Positions 34,422-43,974 are shown, numbered from the stretch's first letter. The stretch is 64,000 nucleotides of DNA from Putridiphycobacter sp045107045 (GCA_045107045.1 JBGCFR010000045.1:17935-81934); one strand, 5' to 3'. A program made the numbers and translations. The notes: generated by a model from the letters alone, not told the origin.

Positions 34422-35285
34422 TTAGTTTTTAGTAATCGTAATCTCAAACCTTCCTTGTCCGTATAGGCTATTTTCTAAAAGGACTGAATAATTATCTGAA
34501 GTGTAGGTCGCCTTATTCATAGGTATCCTATCTTTCGATTTATACCCCATTGCTATAAAGTCTTTTTCATATTCTTCAAAAATGTCAAAACCTGGAGTTG
34601 TAAAAAATAGTTTCTCACCTACTTTTAAATCAATAATACTTTGTTGGTCTTTAGTAAGCCAAACTGAGTGAGATATATCATATTTCCAGTGGACTAATTC
34701 CAATAAAGAGGCTGCTCCAGCACTGTCCAATTGAAATACCATCATTAAGTCGCTGCCTCGCAACAAACCGTTATTTGCATTTTTCGGTTTGGTGTCAAAT
34801 GTGATAATATTAGGATTCGAACTTGAATAAATCAATTCAATTTTATCACCAATTTGGATATTTCGGAATTGATCTTTAGAAACGGATTCTGTCACAGTCA
34901 TTTTAGTTTCATTTTTAGTATAAAATGTTACCTTCAAATCATAAATCGTTGTTCGTTTTGCTCGCATTGAACTTTTATCTATCACAATACCAGTAGTTAG
35001 AATGCCGTTTTTTTCAAGTTCAGAAGATTCCTTCAAACTAAAAATGATAGTAAAAATAATAGCGAAACCAATAAAAGTAAATATCGGAAGCAGAATCGAG
35101 GCAAATGATTTTAAATGTTTTGAAAACATAATAACAGCGCCACAGACAAGTCCTCCTCCAATAAAACTAAGCAGTAATGGAGATGATCCGGAAATTCCTA
35201 TTGGTAAGTTTGCCCATAAAACGACAATTATAATAGCTACTAAAAGCCAAACGTACTTAGTATATGTGTTTTTAACTTCTGTCAT
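34422..35285 (-). CDS. DUF3592-like membrane protein
   Basis: A 287-residue protein with three N-terminal membrane segments (about 12-28, 34-55 and 62-85). A soluble part follows with TTGIVIDKSSMRAKRTTIYDLKVTFYTK and QIGDKIELIYSSSNPNI; this strand pattern (a 'G.v......r......y...V.f...g........G..v.v.Y.p.nP' outline) is that of DUF3592 proteins. The C-terminal 110 residues form an additional unrecognised domain. It begins 6 bases after the PorE-like gene ends and so shares its operon. Function is unknown. Confidence 0.6.
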   Translation of the reverse strand: MTEVKNTYTKYVWLLVAIIIVVLWANLPIGISGSSPLLLSFIGGGLVCGAVIMFSKHLKSFASILLPIFTFIGFAIIFTIIFSLKESSELEKNGILTTGIVIDKSSMRAKRTTIYDLKVTFYTKNETKMTVTESVSKDQFRNIQIGDKIELIYSSSNPNIITFDTKPKNANNGLLRGSDLMMVFQLDSAGAASLLELVHWKYDISHSVWLTKDQQSIIDLKVGEKLFFTTPGFDIFEEYEKDFIAMGYKSKDRIPMNKATYTSDNYSVLLENSLYGQGRFEITITKN

Positions 35286-35291
35286 TTAAGT

Positions 35292-37361
35292 TTAATTGCC
35301 AATAATCTTAAATTCTGTTCGTCTATTGTCTTGACGACCTTGCTCAGTATTATTGGAAGCAACTGGTTTCATTGAACCATAGCCCTTAGCAACCAAACGG
35401 TATTTTCCAATACCTTTTGCCGTTAAGTAACCAACTACAGCTTCTGCTCGAGCTTGAGATAATTTGTCATTTAATGAAGCAGAGCCTGTATTATCTGTAT
35501 GACCAGAAATTTCTATTTTCAGAGTTGGTACATCTTTCATTAATTTAATTAACCTATTTAATTCAGCATTCGATTCTTGACGCAGGTTCGATTTTCCTGT
35601 GTCGAAAAATATATTTTTTAGGGTAACTGTATTCCCAACTTTAACATTTTTAAGTTCAATAGTCTTGTTTACCAAATTATAGGAACCGCCTTTAACAATA
35701 TCAAAATTCTCAGAATGGAACATATATCCTTCAGCTTTTACAGCAATACCATAATTTTTACCGGAATTTAATGATATTAAAAACTTTCCAGTGGCGCTAT
35801 TGGTTGTGAATTCCTCAATTACTTGGCCAGTGCTATTGTCAGTTATTTCAATGACGGCCTCTACAGCTTTTTTAGATAAGTCATCAATAGTTTTACCTTT
35901 AAATACAGTTAAATTGATTGATTCTGATACCTTAACTGCGCTTTCCAATTGAGGGTCATTGATAGGCTGAGTAATTGAAGCTAAAAGAAAGTCTTCAACA
36001 CTTAAAGCAGGATTTTTTTCAGGGCCCCAAAAGGTCACTCTATAAATATCATTGCCTCCTTTTCCACCAGCCCTGTTACTGGTAATATAGGCGTATTTAC
36101 CGTTAGCAGAAGATGAAAAGAATAAATCATCATATGGTGAATTGATAGGGTATCCCATATTTACAGGTTTACTCCATTTTCCGCTAGAATAAGTGCATTT
36201 AAATATGTCGTATCCGCCAATTGAATTAAATCCTTCTGAAGCAAAATACATGGTTTTACCATCAGGGTGCAAATAAACTGGACCCTCATTAAAAGGCGAG
36301 CTTGAATTCATTACTTTATTAGGGGTGCCATATCTTCTCTCAGAACGATTCATCACTCCAGAAATGTACATGTCGTAGCCATTACTGCCAGTTGCTGTTG
36401 CTTTAGTATAGTATATGTAAACATCCTTTGCACTGTATGACGCATACTTATCATCACTCTTTAGATTAATATTCCTTGATATACCGACCGGGTCAGACCA
36501 AGTGTCACCTTTTAAAAATGTTTCATAAATATCATAATCCCCATTTTCATTTCTTTTACTAATTAGCATTTTTGTACCGTTGTACGAAAAACAGTTGGAT
36601 AATTCGTCGGTTTCAGAATTAATAGCACCCTTTGCTACTCTAGGATCTGTCCATTTACCATTTTCAAATGAACACGTGTAAATTTCATTATCGTATTCAT
36701 CATATTCATTGACTTGATGAGAATTAGGCCTGTCAGATGTTAAAACCAACTCTTCGCCATCCATGGTGATTGAGGGTGCAAAATCATTAAATGGTGTGTT
36801 AACTTCGTCCAGATTATCTATCCATGCTCTAATTGGCGTTTTGGTTATTTCCATGGCATGCTTACATTCTTTTTTTCTTTTTTTGACAAATTTGACAAAT
36901 TCATCTGCTTTTTTGTAATCTTGCTCAAAGCGTTCGTAGTATTTTATGCCTTCAACGTAGTTGCCCTCTAATTGGCTAACTAGACCCATATAATAATTTA
37001 AAAATGGGCTGGCTTCCGGATTGAGTTCATGTGCCTTTTTTAAATAAGCTACAGCCTTAGCTTTATCTGTGCTATAGATATGACAAACCCCAATTTTGTA
37101 ATTTAAGATAGCACTGTTCGGGTTAAAATCAAAAGCTTTTTCGAATTCAACTAGCGCCTTGACAAAAAGCTGTTTCGGATTTTTTACAGCAAATACTGCC
37201 TCTTCTCCTTCCAAGAATATAATTGAACCAGCATCAAGTGCATCACGCGCTATTTTGAATTGGTCTTTTCTGTCCTTAAAGTTACTTGATTTAAATTCAA
37301 CATTTTGTCCAAATGCACTAATTGTGATGCTGAATAATATGATGCTTGATAAAATTTTCAT
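35292..37361 (-). CDS. OmpA-family protein with TPR, PD40 propeller and CRD (PorE-like architecture)
   Basis: A 689-residue envelope protein starting at the ATG at 37361, where a signal peptide (MKILSSIILFSITISAFGQ) begins; the open frame upstream to 37445 lies inside the neighbouring gene and is discarded. Order of parts: TPR repeats at about 20-160, a PD40/WD40-like beta-propeller at about 180-460 (repeated 'G..ly..S.R......D.y' units such as YITSNRAGGKGGNDIY), a carboxypeptidase-regulatory-like domain at about 490-575 and an OmpA peptidoglycan-binding domain at about 580-689 (FDTGKSNLRQESNAEL, ISGHTDNTGS, QDNRRTEFKI). This is the layout of PorE, which anchors the type IX secretion machine to peptidoglycan, but other Bacteroidota proteins share it. 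It is in an operon with a TPR protein 5 bases upstream. Confidence 0.85.
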   Translation of the reverse strand: MKILSSIILFSITISAFGQNVEFKSSNFKDRKDQFKIARDALDAGSIIFLEGEEAVFAVKNPKQLFVKALVEFEKAFDFNPNSAILNYKIGVCHIYSTDKAKAVAYLKKAHELNPEASPFLNYYMGLVSQLEGNYVEGIKYYERFEQDYKKADEFVKFVKKRKKECKHAMEITKTPIRAWIDNLDEVNTPFNDFAPSITMDGEELVLTSDRPNSHQVNEYDEYDNEIYTCSFENGKWTDPRVAKGAINSETDELSNCFSYNGTKMLISKRNENGDYDIYETFLKGDTWSDPVGISRNINLKSDDKYASYSAKDVYIYYTKATATGSNGYDMYISGVMNRSERRYGTPNKVMNSSSPFNEGPVYLHPDGKTMYFASEGFNSIGGYDIFKCTYSSGKWSKPVNMGYPINSPYDDLFFSSSANGKYAYITSNRAGGKGGNDIYRVTFWGPEKNPALSVEDFLLASITQPINDPQLESAVKVSESINLTVFKGKTIDDLSKKAVEAVIEITDNSTGQVIEEFTTNSATGKFLISLNSGKNYGIAVKAEGYMFHSENFDIVKGGSYNLVNKTIELKNVKVGNTVTLKNIFFDTGKSNLRQESNAELNRLIKLMKDVPTLKIEISGHTDNTGSASLNDKLSQARAEAVVGYLTAKGIGKYRLVAKGYGSMKPVASNNTEQGRQDNRRTEFKIIGN

Positions 37362-37366
37362 AAATA

Positions 37367-38452
37367 CTAGTTTGAACAGTTTGTTGATTGATAATGTTTG
37401 CCTAGTGCTGATCCAAGCTCTCTTGCTTTTTGCCAATCTGCACAAGCACCTGACATATCACGAAGCATTTCTCTAGCCATTCCTCTATTGACATAGGCGT
37501 CACTCAATTCTGGATTTAATTGAATGGCTTTATCTCCATCCATTTTTGCTTTTTGGTAGTCTTTTGTTTTGAAATATGCACCTGAACGATTACTGAAACC
37601 TGGCGCATAGCTATCATTTAAGCCGACACACTTTGTGAAATCTTGAATGGCTTCGGCATATTTTTCCATTTCCATTAAACAAACCCCTCTATTATTATAG
37701 GCCATATAAAACCTTGCGTCAATACTCGTTGCCCGATTAAATGCTTCCAAAGCTTGGTCGTATAAACCTAGTTTAGTTTTAGTGGAACCAATATTGTTTA
37801 ATACAAAAGCTAAATTTCCATTCATTTTCGCGGCTTTTTCATAGTCAACTATAGCTGCGTCATATTTTCCTAGCATTCTTTTGCACGATCCTCTATCATT
37901 ATAAGCAAAGGCATCACCGGGATTGAGTTCAATTGTTTTAGAAAAACTAGCCATAGCACCTTTATAGTCTTTTTGCAAAAACTGAAGGGTGCCAAAATTG
38001 TAATGTACTTTGGCATTAGCAGCTTCAAACTTTAACGCCTTTGCGTAATCATTTTCGGATTTTGCATATTGATTCAAGTTTTGATAAGCTAAAGCTCTAT
38101 GGAAATAAGCTTTCTCAAAGGTCGGATCTATTGTCAACAATGTACTTAAAGATTTGATGCCAGCCTTATAATCTTCATTTGCCAATTCAGCTATCCCTTT
38201 ATTAAAGTACGGTGCTACAAATAAAGAGTCTGCTTGAATTGCTGCAGCAAACTTTTTAATGGCGTCTTTATATTTTTTAGCTTCAAATAAAGTAATACCC
38301 ATATTATAATTGCTTTCTGCTAAAACTTTGGCAGCATTGGCCTCATTAATTTTGGCAATCGAATCTTGATAGGCTCGTTCGGTAACACTAAGTGAGTCCT
38401 GAGCCAAGGCAGATATAGAACTTAATATAAGAATGGAAAATAATAATTTCAT
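37367..38452 (-). CDS. Exported tetratricopeptide-repeat protein
   Basis: A 361-residue protein with a signal peptide (residues 1-17, SISALAQ) followed by about nine TPR units covering almost the whole chain (for example the A..F...I...P....AY..RG pattern at AFAYNDRGSCKRMLGKYDAA). It ends with a cysteine-containing segment (CADWQKARELG ... STNCSN). Such proteins are periplasmic scaffolds. It lies 5 bases upstream of the PorE-like gene and is expected to be cotranscribed and perhaps to work with it. Confidence 0.85.
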   Translation of the reverse strand: MKLLFSILILSSISALAQDSLSVTERAYQDSIAKINEANAAKVLAESNYNMGITLFEAKKYKDAIKKFAAAIQADSLFVAPYFNKGIAELANEDYKAGIKSLSTLLTIDPTFEKAYFHRALAYQNLNQYAKSENDYAKALKFEAANAKVHYNFGTLQFLQKDYKGAMASFSKTIELNPGDAFAYNDRGSCKRMLGKYDAAIVDYEKAAKMNGNLAFVLNNIGSTKTKLGLYDQALEAFNRATSIDARFYMAYNNRGVCLMEMEKYAEAIQDFTKCVGLNDSYAPGFSNRSGAYFKTKDYQKAKMDGDKAIQLNPELSDAYVNRGMAREMLRDMSGACADWQKARELGSALGKHYQSTNCSN

Positions 38453-38525
38453 GTGGTCATTTTTTATATAAAATGAAGTTAGTCTATTTTTCGTGGTTAG
38501 AGTATGATTGTTAAAAATTTAAGCT

Positions 38526-40283
38526 CTATTGTTGGTAAATTAGAGTTATCGTCTGTTCTGATACGTTTTTCATTTTGTCAATGGCTTTTATTTTTAAAAC
38601 ATTTTTACCATTCACTAGATGAATTTTTGATCTAGTATTTAGAGGGATAATATATCTTTTTTGCTTACGATTATAGTATGCAAGCACCCATTTCCCATTC
38701 AGGTATGCTTTGTAGCTTGAAAGGCCTGATAAATTATCAGACAAATTAAACTCTAATGTTGAATACTTTGAAATGTTTTGATTCTTTTTGTAATCCAGTG
38801 CTTTGATTACTGGCGGAATGGTATCTATTGCCAAAGCAAAATGACCGAAATGCCTAATTTTATGAGTAATCCAATTGTCTTCAGGATAACCACCTTGAAA
38901 ATATAGCCTATTCCTATTGTCTATTAACACGATTCCCATTTTTTGTTTTGGCAATGCTTTATATTTTTTAGGAATTTCAATTCTCATGTTTATACCCGAC
39001 TGAACAGGTGTTTGGTATTCAAATAATTGATAGGTGTCACTCAGTAAGTTTTTGTTTGTGCTAGGCTTGGCAGATACAATTTTTTCAGCAGGTTCGTAAA
39101 ATTGTCCTTGTTCAATAATGGCTTCAAATCCTATTAGGTTAATCGTGTTAATTTGATTCGGATAGTAGTATTCCTTTTGCTCGAATTGATTTTTCGAAGC
39201 CTTTTTTTTAGTTTTCTCAAGTTTAAAACTTAATTCACTTTGGTTTCCATGAACATCTTTCGAAATGAGTTGATAATCTGCTTTTACTCTATTCCATGAT
39301 ATATAACCATTGTTGTTTGGGTAAATAGGAAGAGGGTTAATATCATTGGTAAATTGCTTGTGAATATGCTGTTTAAGGTGCTTAAATGCAAAGTAGTCTT
39401 TGTGGGTGTTTAAATATCTACTCACATCAAAATCCATAAAATTGATTTCTTGAGAATGAATCTGTGTGTCATTTTGTATTAATTCACTACTGTATATTCC
39501 ACAGTTGTTATAGGCACCATCTAGTTTGTCAATAGCATAAAGTCCAATGCCAAGTTGTGAATTTTCCGTGAATAAGGTATCAATGTTAATCGTTTTATTA
39601 TTGTTTACCACAAATTTTTCTCCCTCTCGTTTAACTTGAAAATAGAGAGATTGACCAGGAATCATATAACCATTTTTTGTGATAGCATACAATTTTAGAC
39701 CTCTAATCTCTGGTGGCGTATTGTCAGTAATTTCCTTCTTGTAGCATTCAAAAAGTAAAGGGTTTATAGCATGCTCGGTTTTCGTTTCCCTTAATTCAAA
39801 ATGGAGATGAGGTGCCGAAGAAGCTCCTGAATTACCGGAATATGCAATTATTTCTCCTCGCTTTACGGGTATTTTTAAGGGCAAAATGTTTTCATCTATT
39901 ATAGCTGACTCCTGGTTTTTCTGTATTGTATAAATTAAAGAATCAAGTAATGGAGGAAATCTGCTGCAATGTGCAAATACGCTGGTAAGACCATTGTTAT
40001 AAGATACGTAAATGGCTTTTCCGTAACCCCATGGTGAAATTTTAATTCTTGAAATATAGCCGTCTTCAATTGCGTATAATCTATAACCCTCTTTTTTATT
40101 TGTCTTAATATCAATTCCTGTATGGAAATGATTACGCCTCATTTCGCAAAAATTTCCTGCAAGAATCATGTCGATTTTTATAGGTAATCCTAAATCCATG
40201 CTATAATCATATGGCTTTTTTTCTTGACTAAAAAGCAATAAAGATGTAAAGGAAATAAGGATGATTAAAACTTGTTTTATCAT
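38526..40283 (-). CDS. M23-family zinc endopeptidase
   Basis: A 585-residue exported peptidoglycan hydrolase. A signal peptide ends at about residue 20 (LLLFSQ). The M23/LytM domain occupies about 35-170, with zinc ligands H54 and D58 (HFHTGIDIK) and H159/H161 (APHLHFELRE), plus the lysostaphin-type GYGKAIYVSYNNGLTSVFAH strand. The remaining 400 residues form beta-rich domains ending with a repeat-like 'ALDYKKNQNISKYSTLEFNLSDNLSG' region. All metal ligands are present, so the enzyme is probably active and not a degenerate activator. It is followed by the TPR and PorE-like genes on the same strand. A TATGTTTG element lies upstream at 40312-40319. Confidence 0.88.
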   Translation of the reverse strand: MIKQVLIILISFTSLLLFSQEKKPYDYSMDLGLPIKIDMILAGNFCEMRRNHFHTGIDIKTNKKEGYRLYAIEDGYISRIKISPWGYGKAIYVSYNNGLTSVFAHCSRFPPLLDSLIYTIQKNQESAIIDENILPLKIPVKRGEIIAYSGNSGASSAPHLHFELRETKTEHAINPLLFECYKKEITDNTPPEIRGLKLYAITKNGYMIPGQSLYFQVKREGEKFVVNNNKTINIDTLFTENSQLGIGLYAIDKLDGAYNNCGIYSSELIQNDTQIHSQEINFMDFDVSRYLNTHKDYFAFKHLKQHIHKQFTNDINPLPIYPNNNGYISWNRVKADYQLISKDVHGNQSELSFKLEKTKKKASKNQFEQKEYYYPNQINTINLIGFEAIIEQGQFYEPAEKIVSAKPSTNKNLLSDTYQLFEYQTPVQSGINMRIEIPKKYKALPKQKMGIVLIDNRNRLYFQGGYPEDNWITHKIRHFGHFALAIDTIPPVIKALDYKKNQNISKYSTLEFNLSDNLSGLSSYKAYLNGKWVLAYYNRKQKRYIIPLNTRSKIHLVNGKNVLKIKAIDKMKNVSEQTITLIYQQ

Positions 40284-40311
40284 AGCTTTCTATTGTTTTC
40301 AAAGGCAGTTG

Positions 40312-40319
40312 CAAACATA
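40312..40319 (-). promoter_or_regulatory. Candidate -7 element TATGTTTG before the M23 peptidase
   Basis: Exact TAnnTTTG on the minus strand, 28 bases before the ATG at 40283, in the divergent gap shared with the zapA-rny unit. Confidence 0.5.
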
Positions 40320-40397
40320 ATGCCTTAAAACGCTAAAGTGATCTTAGCACAGTCAATATTATCAATAAAATGTTTTTAATAATTCATGTCTGTTTAT

Positions 40398-40428
40398 TTT
40401 GATTATGAATTTTCAAATTGTATTTTTG
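40398..40428 (+). promoter_or_regulatory. Promoter of the zapB-like/zapA/rny unit
   Basis: TTTG at 40398-40401, 19 bases of spacer and TATTTTTG at 40421-40428. Both elements and the spacing fit the Bacteroidota promoter consensus. It lies 24 bases before the first gene of the unit. Confidence 0.65.
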
Positions 40429-40452
40429 TCTCTTAAAATTTGATTTAGATTT

Positions 40453-40758
40453 ATGTCAAGTTCGAGCCCGAAATTGGTAGACTTAGAAAATGGAGTTGAT
40501 TTATTATTAAAAAAAATAATAGCATTAACAACATTGGTAAATGACCAAGAGGAACGGATTGATTTATTGACGAATGAGCTGAGTGAAGTCAGTAGTCAAA
40601 AGGCAGGTTTAGCGTCTGAAAATTTAGCATTGTTGGCTAAAGTTCAAGCGCAATTACCACAATCAAACCCGGCAGTCGTTGACCAAGATGCATATAATCG
40701 AAAGATAAACGAATTGGTGAAAGAAATTAATAGTTGTATTTCTTTACTCAATACATAA
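40453..40758 (+). CDS. Small coiled-coil protein, ZapB-like by context
   Basis: A 101-residue soluble protein predicted to be mostly a coiled coil. Residues about 10-60 have heptad spacing (VDLENGVDLLLKKIIALTTL, then EERIDLLTNELSEV) and a second short helix lies at the C-terminus. It has no signal peptide. It starts 3 bases upstream of zapA and is preceded by a good promoter. Small coiled-coil genes in front of zapA are common in Bacteroidota. The analogy to ZapB, a coiled-coil partner of ZapA at the FtsZ ring, is an inference from size, fold and position; there is no clear sequence homology. Confidence 0.6.
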   Translation: MSSSSPKLVDLENGVDLLLKKIIALTTLVNDQEERIDLLTNELSEVSSQKAGLASENLALLAKVQAQLPQSNPAVVDQDAYNRKINELVKEINSCISLLNT

Positions 40759-40761
40759 TTT

Positions 40762-41061
40762 ATGGAAAAAGTTTCTTTAAAGGTAATTATTGCAGGTAGA
40801 ACTTATCCTCTTACCATTAAAAAGGAGGAAGAGAATGCTATCACAAAAGCTGCTGAAAGGATTAACTCGAATATAAAAAAACTGCAAGGTAATTATGCAG
40901 TAAAAGATATGCAGGATTTGTTAGCCATGACAACGCTGCAGTTTGCGGTACAAGTAAATGAAGATAAAAAGACTTCATCTTCTGCGCCTTCTTCCATTGA
41001 TGCTTCTTTTGAGCAAGATCTGAATCGAATTTTGGAAAAAATAAATACACAGCTAGATTAG
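40762..41061 (+). CDS. zapA: Cell-division protein ZapA
   Basis: A 99-residue protein with the ZapA domain: KVSLKVIIAGRTYPLTIKKEEENAITKAAERIN at the N-terminus, a beta hairpin followed by a helix, then a long C-terminal helix that forms the tetrameric coiled coil. ZapA crosslinks FtsZ filaments. It is the middle gene of a three-gene unit with the small coiled-coil protein upstream and RNase Y 54 bases downstream. No 6S RNA lies in the 54-base gap. Confidence 0.85.
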   Translation: MEKVSLKVIIAGRTYPLTIKKEEENAITKAAERINSNIKKLQGNYAVKDMQDLLAMTTLQFAVQVNEDKKTSSSAPSSIDASFEQDLNRILEKINTQLD

Positions 41062-41115
41062 TTGTGAGTATGAATAGCTTATGAAGTAATTTTCTTAAGC
41101 TCCAAAAAAAATTAA

Positions 41116-42657
41116 ATGGATACAACAAGTATAATTATTGGAATTGTTATTGGAATTATTGCTGGCGGTGTAATAGCCTTTATTCTTCAAAAAAGTGCAC
41201 TTAAAGCTAAGGCAAATGCTATTTTAAAGGAAGCTGAAGTTGAAGGCGAGTCACTAAAAAAGGACAAGATTTTGCAAGCTAAGGAACGTTTTTTGCAATT
41301 AAAGGACAGTCATGAAAAAGAAGTTCGAAACAGAGAGAAAAGCATCCAAAGCCTTGAAGATAGATTAAAGCATAAAGAGAAGAGCTTTAATCAAAAAATT
41401 GGAGAGGTTAATAGAAAAGAAAAAGATATTGATGGACTGCAAGCGAAAATTGAATCTGAAAGAACGCTTTTAAAGGATAAGCGCCAGGAAGTTGAAAAAT
41501 TACACCAAAAACAAGTAAACGAATTGTCTAAAATTTCTGGCCTATCACCAGATGAAGCAAAGAAGGAAGTTAAAGAGGCCTTAGTTGATGAAGCTAGAAC
41601 TGATGCCATGGCGACAATAAAGGGGATAGTAGAAGAAGCCAAAATTAATGCAAGTAAGGAAGCCAAGAAAATTGTGGTTCAATCAATTCAGCGTGTCGCT
41701 ACAGAGCAAGCTATAGAAAATTCTGTATCCGTTTTTAATATTGATTCTGATGAATTAAAAGGAAGAATTATTGGACGAGAAGGTAGAAATATTCGGGCAT
41801 TAGAAGCAGCAACGGGTGTGGAGATTATCGTTGATGATACGCCTGAAGCCATTATATTATCATGTTTTGATTCTGTGAGAAGAGAAGTAGCACGTTTGGC
41901 TTTGCATCAACTTGTTTCAGATGGTAGAATTCATCCTGCCAGAATTGAAGATGTAGTTGCAAAAACGAAGAAATCATTAGAAGAAGAAATTATTGAAACG
42001 GGACGAAGAACCTGTATAGATTTAGGTATTCATGGACTACATCCAGAATTAATGAGAATGGTGGGAAGAATGAAATACCGTTCTTCATACGGACAGAATT
42101 TATTACAGCATAGTAGAGAAGTCGCTAATTTATGTGCTATAATGGCAGCTGAACTTGGTCTAAACGTGAAAATTGCTAAAAGAGCGGGGTTGCTGCATGA
42201 TATAGGTAAAGTACCAGAAGATGAGCCTGAATTACCACATGCACTATTGGGAATGAAATTGGCGGAAAAGTATGGTGAGAAACCGGATGTTTGTAATGCA
42301 ATTGGTGCTCACCATGATGAAATTGAAATGACAACCTTAGTCTCTCCAATCATTCAGGTGTGTGATGCTGTGTCAGGTGCCAGACCAGGTGCTAGAAGAG
42401 AAATAGCTGAATCTTACATTAAAAGAATAAAAGAGCTTGAAAATATTGCACTTGGATTTGAAGGTGTTTTAAAGTCATACGCAATTCAAGCAGGTCGTGA
42501 ACTTCGTGTATTGGTTGAAAGCGAAAAAGTAACTGATCAGCAAGCAGATGAATTGTCATTTATTATTTCACAAAAAATTCAAAATGAAATGACTTATCCA
42601 GGTCAAGTGAAAGTAACCGTTATTAGAGAAAGACGAGCAGTTCATTATGCCAAATAA
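41116..42657 (+). CDS. rny: Ribonuclease Y
   Basis: A 513-residue membrane-anchored endoribonuclease that starts mRNA decay. An N-terminal membrane helix (about 5-25) is followed by a long coiled coil (30-190) rich in Lys/Glu, a KH RNA-binding domain (about 205-270, with GRIIGREGRNIRALE) and an HD domain with LLHDIGKVPE (catalytic H361-D362). The length matches the family. It is the last gene of its unit and is followed by a strong terminator. Assignment is secure. Confidence 0.96.
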   Translation: MDTTSIIIGIVIGIIAGGVIAFILQKSALKAKANAILKEAEVEGESLKKDKILQAKERFLQLKDSHEKEVRNREKSIQSLEDRLKHKEKSFNQKIGEVNRKEKDIDGLQAKIESERTLLKDKRQEVEKLHQKQVNELSKISGLSPDEAKKEVKEALVDEARTDAMATIKGIVEEAKINASKEAKKIVVQSIQRVATEQAIENSVSVFNIDSDELKGRIIGREGRNIRALEAATGVEIIVDDTPEAIILSCFDSVRREVARLALHQLVSDGRIHPARIEDVVAKTKKSLEEEIIETGRRTCIDLGIHGLHPELMRMVGRMKYRSSYGQNLLQHSREVANLCAIMAAELGLNVKIAKRAGLLHDIGKVPEDEPELPHALLGMKLAEKYGEKPDVCNAIGAHHDEIEMTTLVSPIIQVCDAVSGARPGARREIAESYIKRIKELENIALGFEGVLKSYAIQAGRELRVLVESEKVTDQQADELSFIISQKIQNEMTYPGQVKVTVIRERRAVHYAK

Positions 42658-42683
42658 TCAACAAATTAACAATTAATAGTTTT

Positions 42684-42716
42684 AAAAGGGATATGGCGTA
42701 AGTCAATCCCTTTTTT
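42684..42716 (+). terminator. Rho-independent terminator after rny
   Basis: AAAAGGGAT (42684-42692) and ATCCCTTTT (42706-42714) form a 9-bp stem with a 13-base loop, continued by a T-run to 42716. It ends the zapA-rny unit and insulates the polysaccharide locus. Confidence 0.8.
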
Positions 42717-42765
42717 AAATTTCATAACTTTAGGTTTGCTTAAGAAAAAATAAGAGTTAAATAAT

Positions 42766-43974
42766 ATGAATGCCAAGATCCTTAACATATTACTTGCATT
42801 ATTAGTCTATTTACCTACCTGTATATTTATTCCATTGAATCTATATTTTGTAGTATTTGGAATAGTGATTTATTTGAATTTTGATTTTTTAAGGAACTAT
42901 TTTTCCAATTTAATTAGGTTAAAATTAATTGATAAGAATTTTACCTACATTCTACTATTTAGCTTAGTAGCGTTTTTATTAAGATTGATAGATATTGAAA
43001 GTTGGCATTCAACAAAAGATATTTACAGCTTTGCTTATTTATTTCCTCTGACCTATTTAATTGCAAAAACTTTAAAAGGACGTGAGGATATTTTTAAATA
43101 CCTCATCTACTTTTTTATTATTGAAATGTTAATGTCTGTCGTTGAATACAGTATGGGAATTAATACTGTTTTTAGTTCCTCAAGGAGGTATCGTGTATTT
43201 GAGCAATATGACTTATTGTACTTTACACGAACTTTTGGATTAAGTCCTAATTCCTCTGGGTTGTCGTTCAAATATATCTTTGGTTTAATATTGCTGGGAA
43301 TAGTCGATTTTTCAAAAACGAAAAAGATAATAATAGAAACCATATTTATTATTGGTTCCATACTGACATTTGGAAGAATTGCATTGATAGTGCTTTTAGT
43401 ATTTTTACTTTTAAGGTTGTTTGATGAGTTGTTTTTACGCAAAAAAGTTCAAATTATTAGATATTTACCACTCACGCTCTTAATTCTTTTTTTTACGGTA
43501 AATCCTAATTGGTCTGTTAAACAATTTACACGAGGAAATACGATTGTTCAAAATGGAAGAATTAATGACCTCGATATGCTGGAGGATGATAAATTATCAG
43601 ATCTTGAAAAATTAGAACTAACTAGAATGTTAGGATTAGATAAGATAGATATGTCAGGTAGAAATGAGATATGGAACACATTTTTGACTTATTCCGCTAA
43701 AAATATTCATTTCGGTAACAAAGGAAAGAAAATGCTTTTCGGGAAGTTTCATGCTCATAATTCTTTTATAGAACTGCTTGCTTCAGTGGGAATTTACTTG
43801 TTTGTTTTCATGATTTTTATTTTTGCACGAAACGTGACACATAATAATTATGTTTTTATTCTTACAATTTTAGCTTTAGCCATGGGGCAATATTTAATTT
43901 TTTGGGGCACTTCTTTCTTCGATATAATTTTTTATTATTTACTATTTTTTTACAAAAAGAATGAAGATAAATAG
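42766..43974 (+). CDS. Polysaccharide polymerase (Wzy-like) membrane protein
   Basis: A 402-residue membrane protein with ten or more hydrophobic segments and a large periplasmic loop (about residues 245-325, containing MSGRNEIWNTFLTYSAKN and FGKFHAHNSFIELLASVG). This matches the Wzy/O-antigen-ligase superfamily, whose conserved H-N-S/H-N-x-(F/L) motif is present. It probably polymerises repeat units in the periplasm. It is the first gene of the main polysaccharide locus and overlaps the next gene by 14 bases. A near-consensus TAACTTTA lies about 35 bases upstream, but it is not an exact match and is not listed as a promoter. Confidence 0.75.
   Translation: MNAKILNILLALLVYLPTCIFIPLNLYFVVFGIVIYLNFDFLRNYFSNLIRLKLIDKNFTYILLFSLVAFLLRLIDIESWHSTKDIYSFAYLFPLTYLIAKTLKGREDIFKYLIYFFIIEMLMSVVEYSMGINTVFSSSRRYRVFEQYDLLYFTRTFGLSPNSSGLSFKYIFGLILLGIVDFSKTKKIIIETIFIIGSILTFGRIALIVLLVFLLLRLFDELFLRKKVQIIRYLPLTLLILFFTVNPNWSVKQFTRGNTIVQNGRINDLDMLEDDKLSDLEKLELTRMLGLDKIDMSGRNEIWNTFLTYSAKNIHFGNKGKKMLFGKFHAHNSFIELLASVGIYLFVFMIFIFARNVTHNNYVFILTILALAMGQYLIFWGTSFFDIIFYYLLFFYKKNEDK

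Noticed and set aside
37362..37445. Extension of the PorE-like protein upstream to 37445
   Set aside because: It lies inside the end of the TPR gene and removes the signal peptide from the N-terminus.
41062..41115. 6S RNA next to zapA
   Set aside because: The gap is 54 bases, far too short for a 6S RNA.
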